Origin: Enhygromyxa salina
Lineage (GTDB): Bacteria; Myxococcota_A; Polyangia; Nannocystales; Nannocystaceae
NCBI RefSeq assembly: GCF_000737335.2
Contig: NZ_JMCC02000039.1
Span: 21,077-85,076 of the forward strand
Direction: 5' to 3'
Length of the DNA: 64,000 nt
Shown piece after piece: positions 17,116-25,599 of the stretch (position 1 is the stretch's first letter; every line of letters begins with the position of its first letter). The notes under the pieces were generated by a model, which was given only the letters and a program-made list of their open reading frames with translations, had not been told where the DNA came from and searched no databases. The translations under genes were made by a program, and so were the position numbers.

Positions 17116-18189
17116 TCAGCGTGATCGAGCAGGCGCGCTGCGGAGGCCCGCCGCCGCGCGCAGTTGCACCTGCACGCCGAGCTGTTCGAGCGCCGCCGCG
17201 AGAGCCGTGTGAAGCGTAGCGAAGGTCCGAAACCCCCGACCGCTTGGAACATCGCCCCCAACAGCGACCAGCGTGGTGGCGACGCCCGGCGAGATGCCGC
17301 AGACAAAGCAAGTACAACCCAGCAGCCCCAGCGCACGGATCAGCGCCATCAAGTGACCCGCAGAGCTCGCGTCGATGGTGTCGACCCCGGTGAGATCGAT
17401 CAGCGCATAGCGAGCCCGCTTCTGGGTGACGGCGTCGAGCATGCGCGCGGTCATGCTCGTGGCCTGCGTGTGGCTGATGCGGCCAACGACGGGCAACGCC
17501 AGGACCTGGTCCCAGACCTGGATGATCGGGGTTGACAGCTCCTGGATCTCTCGTTGTTGCGATGTGATGAGCTCGAGCTTGTCCCGAATGGTCTCGGTCG
17601 AATTCAAGGCCTCGCGCCACGGGGCCGCTTCGGCGCCCCAGGAGTTGACCGGACGCAGCTCCCACGAACAATGTGGATCGCCGCACGCGATGCACTCACG
17701 CTCGATCGCCAGCAGCGGCGCGCCAAAGAACGCGGTGCCCCAGCCGCTCGCGTATCCGAGCAGCGAGTAGCACACGGGCTCGCGAGCGGAGCCAAGGCTC
17801 CGCAGGTGGACCTCGGCCTCGTAGGAGTTTTTCCAGAGACCCCGAAACAGGAAGTGGCCGCTCGCGCGGTCATAGCTCATCTCGAGCGGCTCGACTTTCA
17901 CGAGGCCTTCCCATTCATGCATCCGCGGTCCAGCGCCGAGGCGGTCGACCTCTTTGTCCCACGTGTACATCGTGCTGAGCGCGTCGTAGTCGCCGTAGCC
18001 GCATTGATAGCCGAACTGCATCAACGCTGCGCGTGCCAGCGTGGTGCCGAGCTTGGCGTCGAGCACCTGGTGCAGCAGCGAGAACGCCTCTTGCCGAAAC
18101 AACAGCATGCGCTCCTGACCGAGCAGGAGCTTGCCATCTTGCGGTGCGAACTCGAGCGCGGTTGCCAAATTGAGATCCGCGAGCTGCAT
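17116..18189 (-). CDS. XylR_N / V4R / STAS sensor protein (stressosome-like)
   Basis: A 357-residue cytoplasmic protein with three modules. The XylR_N (activator-of-aromatics) region covers roughly 1-105, with QVLDAKLGTTLARAALMQFG and CGYGDYDALS. The V4R (4-vinyl reductase-like) ligand domain covers ~106-185 and holds the metal/ligand Cys set C166, C169 and C174 (CIACGDPHCSWEL). The RsbR-type STAS domain covers ~218-345, with PIIQVWDQVLALPVVGRI and IDLTGVDTIDASSAGHL, where Thr/Ser can be phosphorylated. XylR_N/V4R senses small aromatic or hydrophobic ligands in other proteins, and STAS proteins signal by partner switching. No kinase or phosphatase partner is adjacent. A TATGAT hexamer begins 14 bases before the ATG. 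Confidence 0.88.
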   Translation of the reverse strand: MQLADLNLATALEFAPQDGKLLLGQERMLLFRQEAFSLLHQVLDAKLGTTLARAALMQFGYQCGYGDYDALSTMYTWDKEVDRLGAGPRMHEWEGLVKVEPLEMSYDRASGHFLFRGLWKNSYEAEVHLRSLGSAREPVCYSLLGYASGWGTAFFGAPLLAIERECIACGDPHCSWELRPVNSWGAEAAPWREALNSTETIRDKLELITSQQREIQELSTPIIQVWDQVLALPVVGRISHTQATSMTARMLDAVTQKRARYALIDLTGVDTIDASSAGHLMALIRALGLLGCTCFVCGISPGVATTLVAVGGDVPSGRGFRTFATLHTALAAALEQLGVQVQLRAAAGLRSAPARSR

Positions 18190-18197
18190 CGGGATGC

Positions 18198-18203
18198 ATC
18201 ATA
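18198..18203 (-). promoter_or_regulatory. -10-like TATGAT before the V4R-STAS gene
   Basis: TATGAT on the minus strand begins 14 bases before ATG 18189 in the absence of a Shine-Dalgarno, consistent with a leaderless message. Confidence 0.45.
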
Positions 18204-18429
18204 GCAAACGGACTCAACCCCCGTCCCTTCTCGCAATCCAACACGCACGCACCGATCGAACATGTTGGTCGACAGCGGGGCGGGATCGAACCTCCTCGAG
18301 CTGCAATCTCTGCGGCTGACGCAAAGATCGCGCGACGTGTCGCAGCAAAGGGTGATAGACGAACCGGCCAATGCCGCTCGAGCTCCCCGAGCCGGTCGAG
18401 GCCAAGATTCCGGCGAAGTTTGCCGTACC

Positions 18430-18599
18430 CCTAGAGCGCCGATCAGTTTGGAGTCGCGTCGTCAGGTGCGTCTGGGGCCGTTCCTGCCTAGGAGGGAGGC
18501 CGAAGCTGTATCCGGCATACTGCGAGCGCCGACCGACAACGGCAGGAGCGGCCCCAGATGTGCCTGGCGTCGTGAATTCAAACTGATTGGCGCTCTAGG
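18430..18599. mobile_element. 170-bp long inverted repeat, MITE-like, CTAG-flanked
   Basis: Two 59-bp arms (18430-18488 and 18541-18599) are reverse complements at about 50 of 59 positions and enclose a 52-bp loop. The outer ends read CCTAGAGCGCC and GGCGCTCTAGG, so the element can be read as CTAG-AGCGCC...GGCGCT-CTAG, that is, a CTAG target duplication around 6-bp termini. Substitutions between arms are mostly transitions, as in an ageing element. No transposase is encoded. It lies in the otherwise gene-free 455 bp between the V4R-STAS gene and a GD-repeat lipoprotein. A non-autonomous transposon remnant is the best reading; a structured RNA or bidirectional terminator is the alternative. 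Confidence 0.75.
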
Positions 18600-18645
18600 C
18601 TGCCGAACGATTGCCGCTCCGGGCCCACGCGGCGCAGCGCAGCTC

Positions 18646-19395
18646 TCACGGGCAGGTCTGCGTGACCGCGCCCGCGAACAGCTTCAGATCTCGAATCACC
18701 GCATCGGCGCCCTTGTAAGACCACAGCACCACATACGGTCCGCCCATTGGGCTATACGAGATCGAGTGCAGCGGCGAATTGCCGCAGTCGTCATCTTGCA
18801 GCGCGATATCGGTGATGTCCCAGACATTGACCGACATGGGCTCGGCGCCGCCGCCGGGTGGGGCCTGCTCGATCGGATCCGCCCCGCCGGCGCTGGCGTC
18901 GATGATCGGGAGCGTGACGAGCTCGAGCGACCCGACGTCAACGGCGGTATTGAGCGCGCAGCCCATGTCGTTGAGCGCGATCGTGAGATACATGAAGTTG
19001 GTCGTGAAGCTCCCGCCGACCATGTCGTAGTCGGCGTAGAGGTAGATGCGCTCGTCGCCGCCGATCCCCGACTGCATCACCGTGAGCTCGAGGCTGTCCA
19101 TCTCGGGGATCGGATCCGGGAATGGGCCGGACGCCCCGAGCACGCGCTGAAGCTCGACGCTGCTCTGCGGATCTGGGCACCCGTCGCCGTCGCCATCGCC
19201 GTCGCCGTCGCCGTCGCCGTCCCCATCGCCGTCGCCGTCGCCATCGCCGTCGCCGTCGCCATCACCCTCGCCGGTCTCTTGCGTGGTCGCGTCGGCCATG
19301 GGCTCGCCGTCGTCACTCGTACAAGACAGGATCAACCCCAGGGCGAGGATCGGGGCGTGGACGGTGTGGACGGTGCGAACGCTGCAAGTGAGCAT
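18646..19395 (-). CDS. GD-repeat lipoprotein, hypothetical
   Basis: A 249-residue predicted lipoprotein. The signal region MLTCSVRTVHTVHAPILALG leads to the lipobox LILSC (modified Cys at 25). Residues ~43-71 are an uninterrupted Gly-Asp repeat encoded by GTCGCC-type hexamers, probably an extended surface linker. The C-terminal ~175 residues form a soluble domain with four Cys (starting GCPDPQ and ending VTQTCP) and segments such as GGDERIYLYADYDMVGG. I do not recognise the domain. It is probably displayed on the outer membrane, as GD-linker lipoproteins of this group are believed to be. Confidence 0.8.
   Translation of the reverse strand: MLTCSVRTVHTVHAPILALGLILSCTSDDGEPMADATTQETGEGDGDGDGDGDGDGDGDGDGDGDGDGDGDGCPDPQSSVELQRVLGASGPFPDPIPEMDSLELTVMQSGIGGDERIYLYADYDMVGGSFTTNFMYLTIALNDMGCALNTAVDVGSLELVTLPIIDASAGGADPIEQAPPGGGAEPMSVNVWDITDIALQDDDCGNSPLHSISYSPMGGPYVVLWSYKGADAVIRDLKLFAGAVTQTCP
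19182..19270. repeat. Hexanucleotide tandem repeat encoding poly(Gly-Asp)
   Basis: About 14 imperfect copies of a 6-mer (GTCGCC, GTCCCC, ATCGCC variants on the plus strand) sit inside the lipoprotein gene. Length changes by whole units would keep frame. Confidence 0.9.
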
Positions 19396-19514
19396 CCGTC
19401 ATGATCGGGTCCGATCCCACGTCATGTCCACCCCACGGCATGATTTGATCGAGTCGAAGCAGCCGTGGGCCGGGCCGTGGGTCGGGGGCCCGTGACATCA
19501 GCCCAGGTCCTGGC

Positions 19515-20327
19515 ATGCTGCGCGCGATGCTCGACCCCGTCCTCTCCAACGCGGTGCTCGGCTGCACGGCCGTCGCCGCGAGCTGCTGGCTGCTCTCGAT
19601 CGTCACCCGCGAGTACTCGTGGGTCGACCGGATCTGGTCGATCACGCCGGTCGCCTACGTCACGTACTTTGCGTGGGCGAGCGGCTGGACCCCGCGATTG
19701 GTCCTGCTCGCCGCGCTGGTGCTGTGCTGGGGTGCGCGGCTCACCTTCAACTTCGCGCGCAAGGGCGGCTACGCGCCGGGCGGCGAAGACTACCGGTGGG
19801 CGGCGCTGCAAAAGGGCATGAGCCCCAGGGCGTTTCAGCTGTTCAACCTGGTGTTCATCGCCGGCTTTCAAAACGCGCTGTTGCTGCTGCTCAGCCTCCC
19901 GGCTTGGGCGGCTGCAAAGCAGTCCGCGCCGCTCGACTGGATCGACGGCGCGCTGGCGCTGGCGTTCTTGGGGCTGCTCGGGCTCGAGACCCTGGCCGAC
20001 CAGCAACAGTGGCGGTTTCAAACCACCAAGCGGGCGGCGCTCGAGCGTGGTGAGAACCCCCCGCCGTTCCTGACCACGGGGCTGTTCCGCTACTCGCGAC
20101 ACCCCAATTTCTTCGCCGAGCAAGCGCTGTGGTGGGTTGTCGCGGCCTTCGCCCTCGCGGCGGGCTCGCGCGAGTGGGCGGCGATCTTCACCGGGCCGAT
20201 CGTCCTCGTCGCCCTATTCTACGGCTCCACAGGCTTCACCGAGGCCCTGTCGCTGCGCAAGTACCCGAGCTACGCCGACTACCAGCGCACAACTTCAAAG
20301 CTGATCCCCTGGTGGCCGCGCGGCTGA
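19515..20327 (+). CDS. DUF1295 / steroid 5-alpha-reductase-like membrane protein
   Basis: A 270-residue integral membrane protein with about six hydrophobic helices. Family signatures include SWVDRIWSITPV near residue 35, WGARLTFNFARKGGY, ETLADQQQWRFQ, GLFRYSRHPNFFAEQALWW, and the C-terminal Y-x-x-Y-x-x-T-S-KLIPW ending. DUF1295 proteins belong to the isoprenylcysteine methyltransferase/3-oxo-5-alpha-steroid reductase superfamily and probably act on a lipid or steroid with a nicotinamide cofactor. The true substrate is unknown. A second ATG at 19527 (MLDPVLS) is an equally good start, with CATGCT 13 bases before it. The gene converges on the kinase gene (6 bp apart). Confidence 0.88.
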   Translation: MLRAMLDPVLSNAVLGCTAVAASCWLLSIVTREYSWVDRIWSITPVAYVTYFAWASGWTPRLVLLAALVLCWGARLTFNFARKGGYAPGGEDYRWAALQKGMSPRAFQLFNLVFIAGFQNALLLLLSLPAWAAAKQSAPLDWIDGALALAFLGLLGLETLADQQQWRFQTTKRAALERGENPPPFLTTGLFRYSRHPNFFAEQALWWVVAAFALAAGSREWAAIFTGPIVLVALFYGSTGFTEALSLRKYPSYADYQRTTSKLIPWWPRG

Positions 20328-20333
20328 TCCGCC

Positions 20334-22478
20334 TCACTCCAACAGCTGGGCCAGCTTCGTCAACCGGCCCGCTGCCAAGTGGTGGTGGAGGCTCGCGGCG
20401 CGCTTGTAGGCATCGCTAGCTTCGGCGTAGCGCATCGACTTGAGGTAGCAGTCACCAAGCAGCACGTGCAGCTCACCCTCGCCAGGACGCAGCTGCGCGG
20501 CCCGGCGTGCATACCCCAGCGCCTTGCTGTATTCGCCAGCCTCGAAGTGGAGCTCCGCGAGCCCCGTGAGCGCGGCGACGCTGGTGCTGTCCAGCGCGAG
20601 GGCCTCGTTGAAGAGCCGGCGCGCGTCGGCGCGACGGCCCCCACCGGTCGCCCGCTCGGCCTTCGAGACCAGCGCCGCGGCCTTGGGTGGGTCGCTGCGC
20701 ATGGGCTCATCAACGGGCTCAGCGAGCGACGCGGCGACCGCTTCAACGGCCGCTTCTGCAGGCGCCTGAAGGATCGGCGCCGCCTCGAGCCAGCCCCCGT
20801 CGCGGGGTGGCGGCGTGGCGGCGTCGGTATCAACGAGCTGCAGCAGCTCTTCGCTGGCGTGCCACGGAGGTCGATCCTCCCCCGGCTTCACCAGCGCCAC
20901 GACCTGGTCGCGTCGGGCACCGTCGTCGGGGTTGGCGAGCGCCTCCATCAACTTCCCGGTGCGCAGCTCGGCCTGGCTGAAGTCGCCCCGCTCGGCCCGG
21001 GCGATCAGATCCGCCAGCTGCGTCGGGGTCAACGGACTGCGCGAGCCTGCGTGGGGATGATCAGGCACGAACACGAGCGCGAGCCCGTAGAATTCCAGGG
21101 CAAAGGACCGCCCGTGCGGCTCCTTCCAATAGCGATCACCAAAGCGACTGAGGGTCTCGGCGATCTCCTCGCGCAGCACGTTTGCCCGCGCGTGGGCGGC
21201 CGCAGCCAGCACGCCCTCTTCGGCCTCGAGCACCTCGATCCAGCGCAGCGCCGTCGCTTGCCCCGACGGTGGGGGGTAGACCCAATAGGCCTTTGACGCG
21301 GCCAGACGGGTCTGATTGGTCAAGTGTTCGAGCCGCGAGTCGTCGTACGCCGGGGCCGAGGCGACCGCCGCCTGGGTCGCGGACTCATCCCCGCGCGAGC
21401 CGATCACCAGCCCCCCAAACGCGCCAAGGATCAACGTTGCCCCAACCCCGACCGCCGACCACGCCCAGCCAGCCCATCCCATGCGGTGGTTGCGACGGGC
21501 CAGGGCTTCGCCCAAGCGAGCGCGGCGTGCATCGTCGACGTTGGGCAGCGGCAGGTCATCCCAGGGCGTGACGATGCCCAGCGCGATCTGCAGCTCGATC
21601 AGCGCGGCCTCGAGCTCGTGGGCGTTTGGCCAGCGCTGCTCGGGCGACTTCTCCAGGCACCGCAACAAGATCGGATCTAGCGCGGCCGGCAAGTCCGGGC
21701 ATAGCGATGTGATCGGCTCTGGGGTTGCGAGCTCGTGCGCAACTAGGATCTGCTCGAGCCCGCCCTCGAAGGGTGGCCGCCCGGCCAACATCACGTAGGC
21801 CATGCACCCCAACGCGTAGACATCGACCCGCCCGTCAAATGCCTCGCCCAGGATCTGCTCCGGGGCCATGTACGGCCCTGTCCCCGAGATCTTCGGCGTG
21901 CTCCCAGGCTCTGCGGCCAAGCCCAGATCCACCACGCGAACCGAGTCCGCCCGCCCATCCTCCCGCTGCAACACGACGTTCTTGGGCTTGATGTCGCGAT
22001 GCACCAGGCCGGCTTCGTGGATCGCCGCCAACGCCTTGCAGCATTGACGCAAAATTGGCAGCGCGCGCGTCAGCGACATCTTGCCCTGCTTCAGCGCGCC
22101 ATGCAGATCCTCGCGCCCAAGCAGCTCCATCACAAAGAAGGGCCGATGGTCCGGGAGCTCGCCAAAGTCCATGACCTCCACGACAAAGCGGGACTCCACG
22201 CGCGCGCAGGCCCTGGCTTCGTTGGTGAACATCGCGAATAGATCCGATGAGAGCTCGAAGGTCGCCCGCAACACCTTCAGCGCGACGCGACGCTGAATGT
22301 CGGTGTGCAGCGCTTCGAACACCTGCCCCATGCTGCCCTCGCCAATCCACTCGATGATCTGCAGGCGGGTTCCGGGCACCAGCTCACCCACCAACAGGCG
22401 ACTGTTGGTCTCGATCGGCTCCCAACCCGCGCTGGTGCTGGCCTCCACCCGGCTCATCGTCGTGTCGACCTCGACCAT
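20334..22478 (-). CDS. Membrane Ser/Thr protein kinase with C-terminal TPRs
   Basis: A 714-residue Hanks-type kinase. The glycine loop IGEGSMGQVFEA starts at ~46, the Lys of VALKV is at 68, and catalytic HRDIKPKN has Asp at 162. The usual DFG is DLG (184-186), a substitution frequent in myxobacterial kinases. APEQ of the activation segment is present. The kinase domain ends near 300 and a single membrane helix follows at ~337-361. The C-terminal half is helical, with two or three TPR units near the end (RRADARRLFNEALALDSTSV and following). The start was set at ATG 22478 (MVEVDTTMSR); the frame stays open further but runs into the divergent PEGA promoter. It faces the PEGA gene divergently, suggesting they share regulation. 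Confidence 0.92.
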   Translation of the reverse strand: MVEVDTTMSRVEASTSAGWEPIETNSRLLVGELVPGTRLQIIEWIGEGSMGQVFEALHTDIQRRVALKVLRATFELSSDLFAMFTNEARACARVESRFVVEVMDFGELPDHRPFFVMELLGREDLHGALKQGKMSLTRALPILRQCCKALAAIHEAGLVHRDIKPKNVVLQREDGRADSVRVVDLGLAAEPGSTPKISGTGPYMAPEQILGEAFDGRVDVYALGCMAYVMLAGRPPFEGGLEQILVAHELATPEPITSLCPDLPAALDPILLRCLEKSPEQRWPNAHELEAALIELQIALGIVTPWDDLPLPNVDDARRARLGEALARRNHRMGWAGWAWSAVGVGATLILGAFGGLVIGSRGDESATQAAVASAPAYDDSRLEHLTNQTRLAASKAYWVYPPPSGQATALRWIEVLEAEEGVLAAAAHARANVLREEIAETLSRFGDRYWKEPHGRSFALEFYGLALVFVPDHPHAGSRSPLTPTQLADLIARAERGDFSQAELRTGKLMEALANPDDGARRDQVVALVKPGEDRPPWHASEELLQLVDTDAATPPPRDGGWLEAAPILQAPAEAAVEAVAASLAEPVDEPMRSDPPKAAALVSKAERATGGGRRADARRLFNEALALDSTSVAALTGLAELHFEAGEYSKALGYARRAAQLRPGEGELHVLLGDCYLKSMRYAEASDAYKRAASLHHHLAAGRLTKLAQLLE

Positions 22479-22591
22479 ACTTTCAAACGGGGTTAGTGTC
22501 GCTTGGCTCTGCACGGCGAACTCAGGTGGGGAGGTGTCTGACCCTAGCTGAAAACAGTTCGTTGAAAAGTGTAACTGGGAAAAACTGAGTG

Positions 22592-22597
22592 TAGAAT
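22592..22597 (+). promoter_or_regulatory. -10-like TAGAAT, leaderless start of PEGA gene
   Basis: TAGAAT begins 13 bases before ATG 22605 in an AT-rich stretch. It overlaps the alternative ATG at 22596, ruling that start out if the promoter is real. Confidence 0.5.
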
Positions 22598-22604
22598 GCA
22601 CATC

Positions 22605-23639
22605 ATGCGCGAGCGCCTATTAGCGAAGGTCACGGCCTGGACATTGGTTGCGAGTGGGTGGCTGTATCCACTTCAGGCCAACGCGGCCCCCCCCGTCCCC
22701 CCGGTCCCCCAAGGGGACATCCGAACCGGCGTAGGCCCAGTCGAGTATAGCGGCCAATTCCCAGACTACTTCCAGAGCGAACTCGAACAAACAATCATCA
22801 GCTCGCTCGAGAGAGCCAGCGGAGCCCCTGTACCCATGCAAGGGAAGGCCTGTACGCAGTTCGACTGCGTGCAGCGGGCGGCCCTGAAAGCTGGCGTGGG
22901 GGTGATCATCATGTCTCGCCTCATACGCGATAATCGTGACTATCAAGTAGAGTTCATCGCCCACGCGGTCGAAGATGGACGCGTGCTGGCGCAGGCCACC
23001 GTGGAATGCAGTATTTGCGGCCAGCAAGAGCTGCTCGATGCAATACCTGCGAAGCTCACCGAGCTCGACGCCAAACTTGCGCAGGCCCTCGCGGCGCAGA
23101 CTTGGCCGCCCCGGCTCATGGTCGCGGGCACTCCCTCGCACGCAAGCCTGTCGCTCGACGGCGAGGACATCGGTCCCGGCCCGATCTCGGTTGAGGTCGA
23201 GCCCGGCAAGCACCAGCTCGAGATCGCAGCCGTTGGCTACGCGACGCAGCTGCATCGCTGGGCCGCCGTCGAAGGCGTCGAGCAGCAGATCGAGTTCTCG
23301 CTCACGCGCCAGCCGGCCAACCGCGGTCTAAAGATCGCTGGGTGGGCCGCCGTCGCGCTGGGCGGTGTCGGAACGACCACCGGGATCACGCTGATCTCCC
23401 TCAATGGCCGGGACCACGCGCCAACTTGTGCGACCAACCTGCGCGATCCCAGCGGTGATTGTCCCAACGTCTACGCAACCGCCGCCGCGGGCGTCATCAC
23501 CCTTGGCGTCGGGGTTGCTGCAATCGCCACCGGGGTCGGCCTCCTCGTCCACCGGCACCAAGGCCAGCGCCAAACCAAGCCCAGCAGCGCTCGCGTGAGC
23601 GTGGGTGTGGGCGCGGGTGGCATCCAACTACGGTTTTGA
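22605..23639 (+). CDS. Secreted PEGA-domain protein with two membrane helices
   Basis: A 344-residue exported protein. The signal peptide MRERLLAKVTAWTLVASGW...LQANA is cleaved before APPVPPVP. Residues 30-160 contain a Cys pair (CTQFDC) and a second one (CSICGQQE), and the fold resembles periplasmic proteins that estimate a small molecule or GTP/ATP-independent state (not identified). A PEGA domain at ~165-232 (PSHASLSLDGEDIGPGPIS, VEPGKHQLEIAAVGY) is typical of surface or periplasmic adhesion modules. Two hydrophobic segments follow (GLKIAGWAAVALGGVGTTTG and AAGVITLGVGVAAIATGVGL). Such PEGA-plus-two-helix proteins commonly lie next to Pkn kinases in myxobacteria, as here. Function unknown. 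Confidence 0.82.
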   Translation: MRERLLAKVTAWTLVASGWLYPLQANAAPPVPPVPQGDIRTGVGPVEYSGQFPDYFQSELEQTIISSLERASGAPVPMQGKACTQFDCVQRAALKAGVGVIIMSRLIRDNRDYQVEFIAHAVEDGRVLAQATVECSICGQQELLDAIPAKLTELDAKLAQALAAQTWPPRLMVAGTPSHASLSLDGEDIGPGPISVEVEPGKHQLEIAAVGYATQLHRWAAVEGVEQQIEFSLTRQPANRGLKIAGWAAVALGGVGTTTGITLISLNGRDHAPTCATNLRDPSGDCPNVYATAAAGVITLGVGVAAIATGVGLLVHRHQGQRQTKPSSARVSVGVGAGGIQLRF

Positions 23640-23721
23640 TCGCACGGCCGTCGGGCGCGGGACTTGGACAGCGCGCCGCAACTGCATCGCACCTGCGGGG
23701 TGGAACCCGATGCGCCGCCCG

Positions 23722-24759
23722 TCAGCGCCCAAGCAATCGGGCCAAGACGTGGGTGACCACGATCCCCAGCACCAGTAGGTTGCGCCCAAGCAGCCCCGCC
23801 CATGAGATCCGCGGCGCCGCCAGCTCCCGGTTGGTGAGCGCGGCCGCCAACGCCCGCAGATGCGCCACCCCGATCGGCCAGTCGCGGATCCCCTCGATCC
23901 ACTCCGCTGGCAGCCCGCGCGCACCGACCTCGGCCCCCGCCAGCGCGCCAACGATCGCCGCGACCGTGTCGGTGTCGCCGCCCAGTCGTATCGCCGCCTC
24001 GATCGCCGAGCGTGGGTCGCCGCGGTGGCGTAGCCAGCAATACGCGACAGCGGGCAGGGTGTGCACCACAAAGCCCGAGACCCCGCGGGTCCAGCCCAGC
24101 TCTGCGGCAAGGGCGGCTGGCGTGTCGCCGCGGTTGGCCGCCTCGATCGCCCTCAACACTTGCGCCCGGAGCTCGGGATCCTCGATCTGTGCCGCGAGCT
24201 CGACGAGTCGCTCAGTCGGGGCTCCCCCCTCGCGTGCCCAACGACTGACGAGCAGCGCACCAGCCTCGGCTCGGGGATCCGTGTGTGTCACCCGGGTCGA
24301 CGCCCGGACCAGCTCGACGAGGTGCGCGTCGTCTCGCGCCCGCAACCCCAGCAGCGCCGCCCGCATCGCGGGACCGTTGCCAGCCGAGTGCACGCCGCTG
24401 CGCTCGGGCGAGAACCCCACCCACGAGCGCAGACCCCCTCGCAGCGTCGCCAAGCCCACCCCAGGCGGCAGCGCCAGCACCCACCAACGCAGGCTCCGCG
24501 CGAAGGCCCGCGCGAACTGACGCGGGTCACCGTTGGATCGCAGCAGCGCGCGCGCGACCATGCTCGTGTGCTCGGTGTCGTCGCTGATCATGCCGCGACC
24601 CAACACCAGCGAGTGCCCGAGCGGGCGCCGAGCCAACCGACGCTCGACTCGCTGGGGCGACAAGCCCTCGAAGGGCAGGCCGATCGAATCACCGATCGCG
24701 GTGCCAAGCAGCACACCGAGCACAGCGTCCGCGTGATCATCGGACTCGGGGAGGGTCAT
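23722..24759 (-). CDS. ADP-ribosylglycohydrolase family protein
   Basis: A 345-residue DraG/ARH-type hydrolase. The binuclear metal site is visible: GTAIGDSIGLPFEG near residue 18, SDDTEHT near 60, and the C-terminal RLGGDTDTVAAIVGAL near 270. The family removes ADP-ribose from protein side chains or nucleic acids, or hydrolyses related O-acyl/ADP-ribosyl bonds. A hydrophobic tail (LLGRNLLVLGIVVTHVLARL) may anchor it to the membrane, which is unusual. AAGGA lies 9 bases before ATG 24759, which supports this start over upstream open frame. No ADP-ribosyltransferase gene is nearby. Confidence 0.9.
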   Translation of the reverse strand: MTLPESDDHADAVLGVLLGTAIGDSIGLPFEGLSPQRVERRLARRPLGHSLVLGRGMISDDTEHTSMVARALLRSNGDPRQFARAFARSLRWWVLALPPGVGLATLRGGLRSWVGFSPERSGVHSAGNGPAMRAALLGLRARDDAHLVELVRASTRVTHTDPRAEAGALLVSRWAREGGAPTERLVELAAQIEDPELRAQVLRAIEAANRGDTPAALAAELGWTRGVSGFVVHTLPAVAYCWLRHRGDPRSAIEAAIRLGGDTDTVAAIVGALAGAEVGARGLPAEWIEGIRDWPIGVAHLRALAAALTNRELAAPRISWAGLLGRNLLVLGIVVTHVLARLLGR

Positions 24760-24923
24760 CTGCGTGTCCTTTAGCAACCCGCATGCCAGCGACCGCCGCG
24801 CCCTGTGGCCCCGATCGCGCCGTCGCTCGCAAGCGTCAAGCGTCAAATTGACGAGCGAGCTCGACCGCGTGCGGCACCCCGTCAAACGCGGCCCGATCGG
24901 ATGTACGATCCCCGTCGCCACGC

Positions 24924-25577
24924 ATGCCACGCAACATGACGACCGACCGGAGCGACCTACTGTTGCACCCCCAGCTGCGGGCCTACGTCGAGGCGCGGGT
25001 CCCCGAGCTCGCCGCGATCACGGCCGCGCGCCGCCAGTCGCTCGATACGCTCGCGCAGTTCATCGCCACCGAGCAAGCCGCGGGCGAGCCCGTTCGCCTG
25101 ATCTTCATCTGCACCCACAACTCGCGGCGTAGTCACATCTCGCAGCTGTGGGCCGCGGCCGCGGCCGCCTGGTACGGGCTCGAGGTCGCAACCTACTCCG
25201 GCGGGACGGAGGCGACCGCCTTCAACCCGCGCGCGGTCGCGGCCATGCGCAGGGCCGGGTTCGAGATCGATGATCCCGGCGGCGACAACCCGCGCTACAC
25301 CGTCAGCTTCAGCCCTGGCGGCCCCAAGATCTCGGCCTTCTCCAAGATCTGGACCCACGCCGCCAACCCACAGACGGGCTTCGCCGCGATCATGACCTGC
25401 GACTCAGCCGACGCCGCGTGTCCGCTCGTGCTCGGCTCGCGCGCCAGGATTTCGCTGCCCTACCGCGACCCCAAGGCCGACGACGGCAGCCCACGCGAAG
25501 CAAGCAGCTACGACGCCAGCGTCCGGCTCATCGCAACCGAGATGCTCTACGTGTTCGAGCGGGCTGTCCGCCAGTAG
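24924..25577 (+). CDS. Low-molecular-weight phosphatase / arsenate reductase-like protein
   Basis: A 217-residue protein of the LMW-PTPase fold. The P-loop C63-THNSR-R69-S (CX5R) follows the strand VRLIFI, and a distal Asp-rich loop (SLPYRDPKADD) is in the place of the general acid DP motif. A 55-residue helical N-terminus precedes the domain. Family members are arsenate reductases (thioredoxin type) or protein tyrosine phosphatases. The mid-protein Cys in MTCDSADAACPLV could serve the reductase relay, which favours ArsC-like chemistry, but no ars genes are nearby. TACGAT lies 20 bases upstream. ATG 24936 is an alternative start. Confidence 0.82.
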   Translation: MPRNMTTDRSDLLLHPQLRAYVEARVPELAAITAARRQSLDTLAQFIATEQAAGEPVRLIFICTHNSRRSHISQLWAAAAAAWYGLEVATYSGGTEATAFNPRAVAAMRRAGFEIDDPGGDNPRYTVSFSPGGPKISAFSKIWTHAANPQTGFAAIMTCDSADAACPLVLGSRARISLPYRDPKADDGSPREASSYDASVRLIATEMLYVFERAVRQ

Positions 25578-25599
25578 GCCGCGGCGCTGGGCTGCGGCG

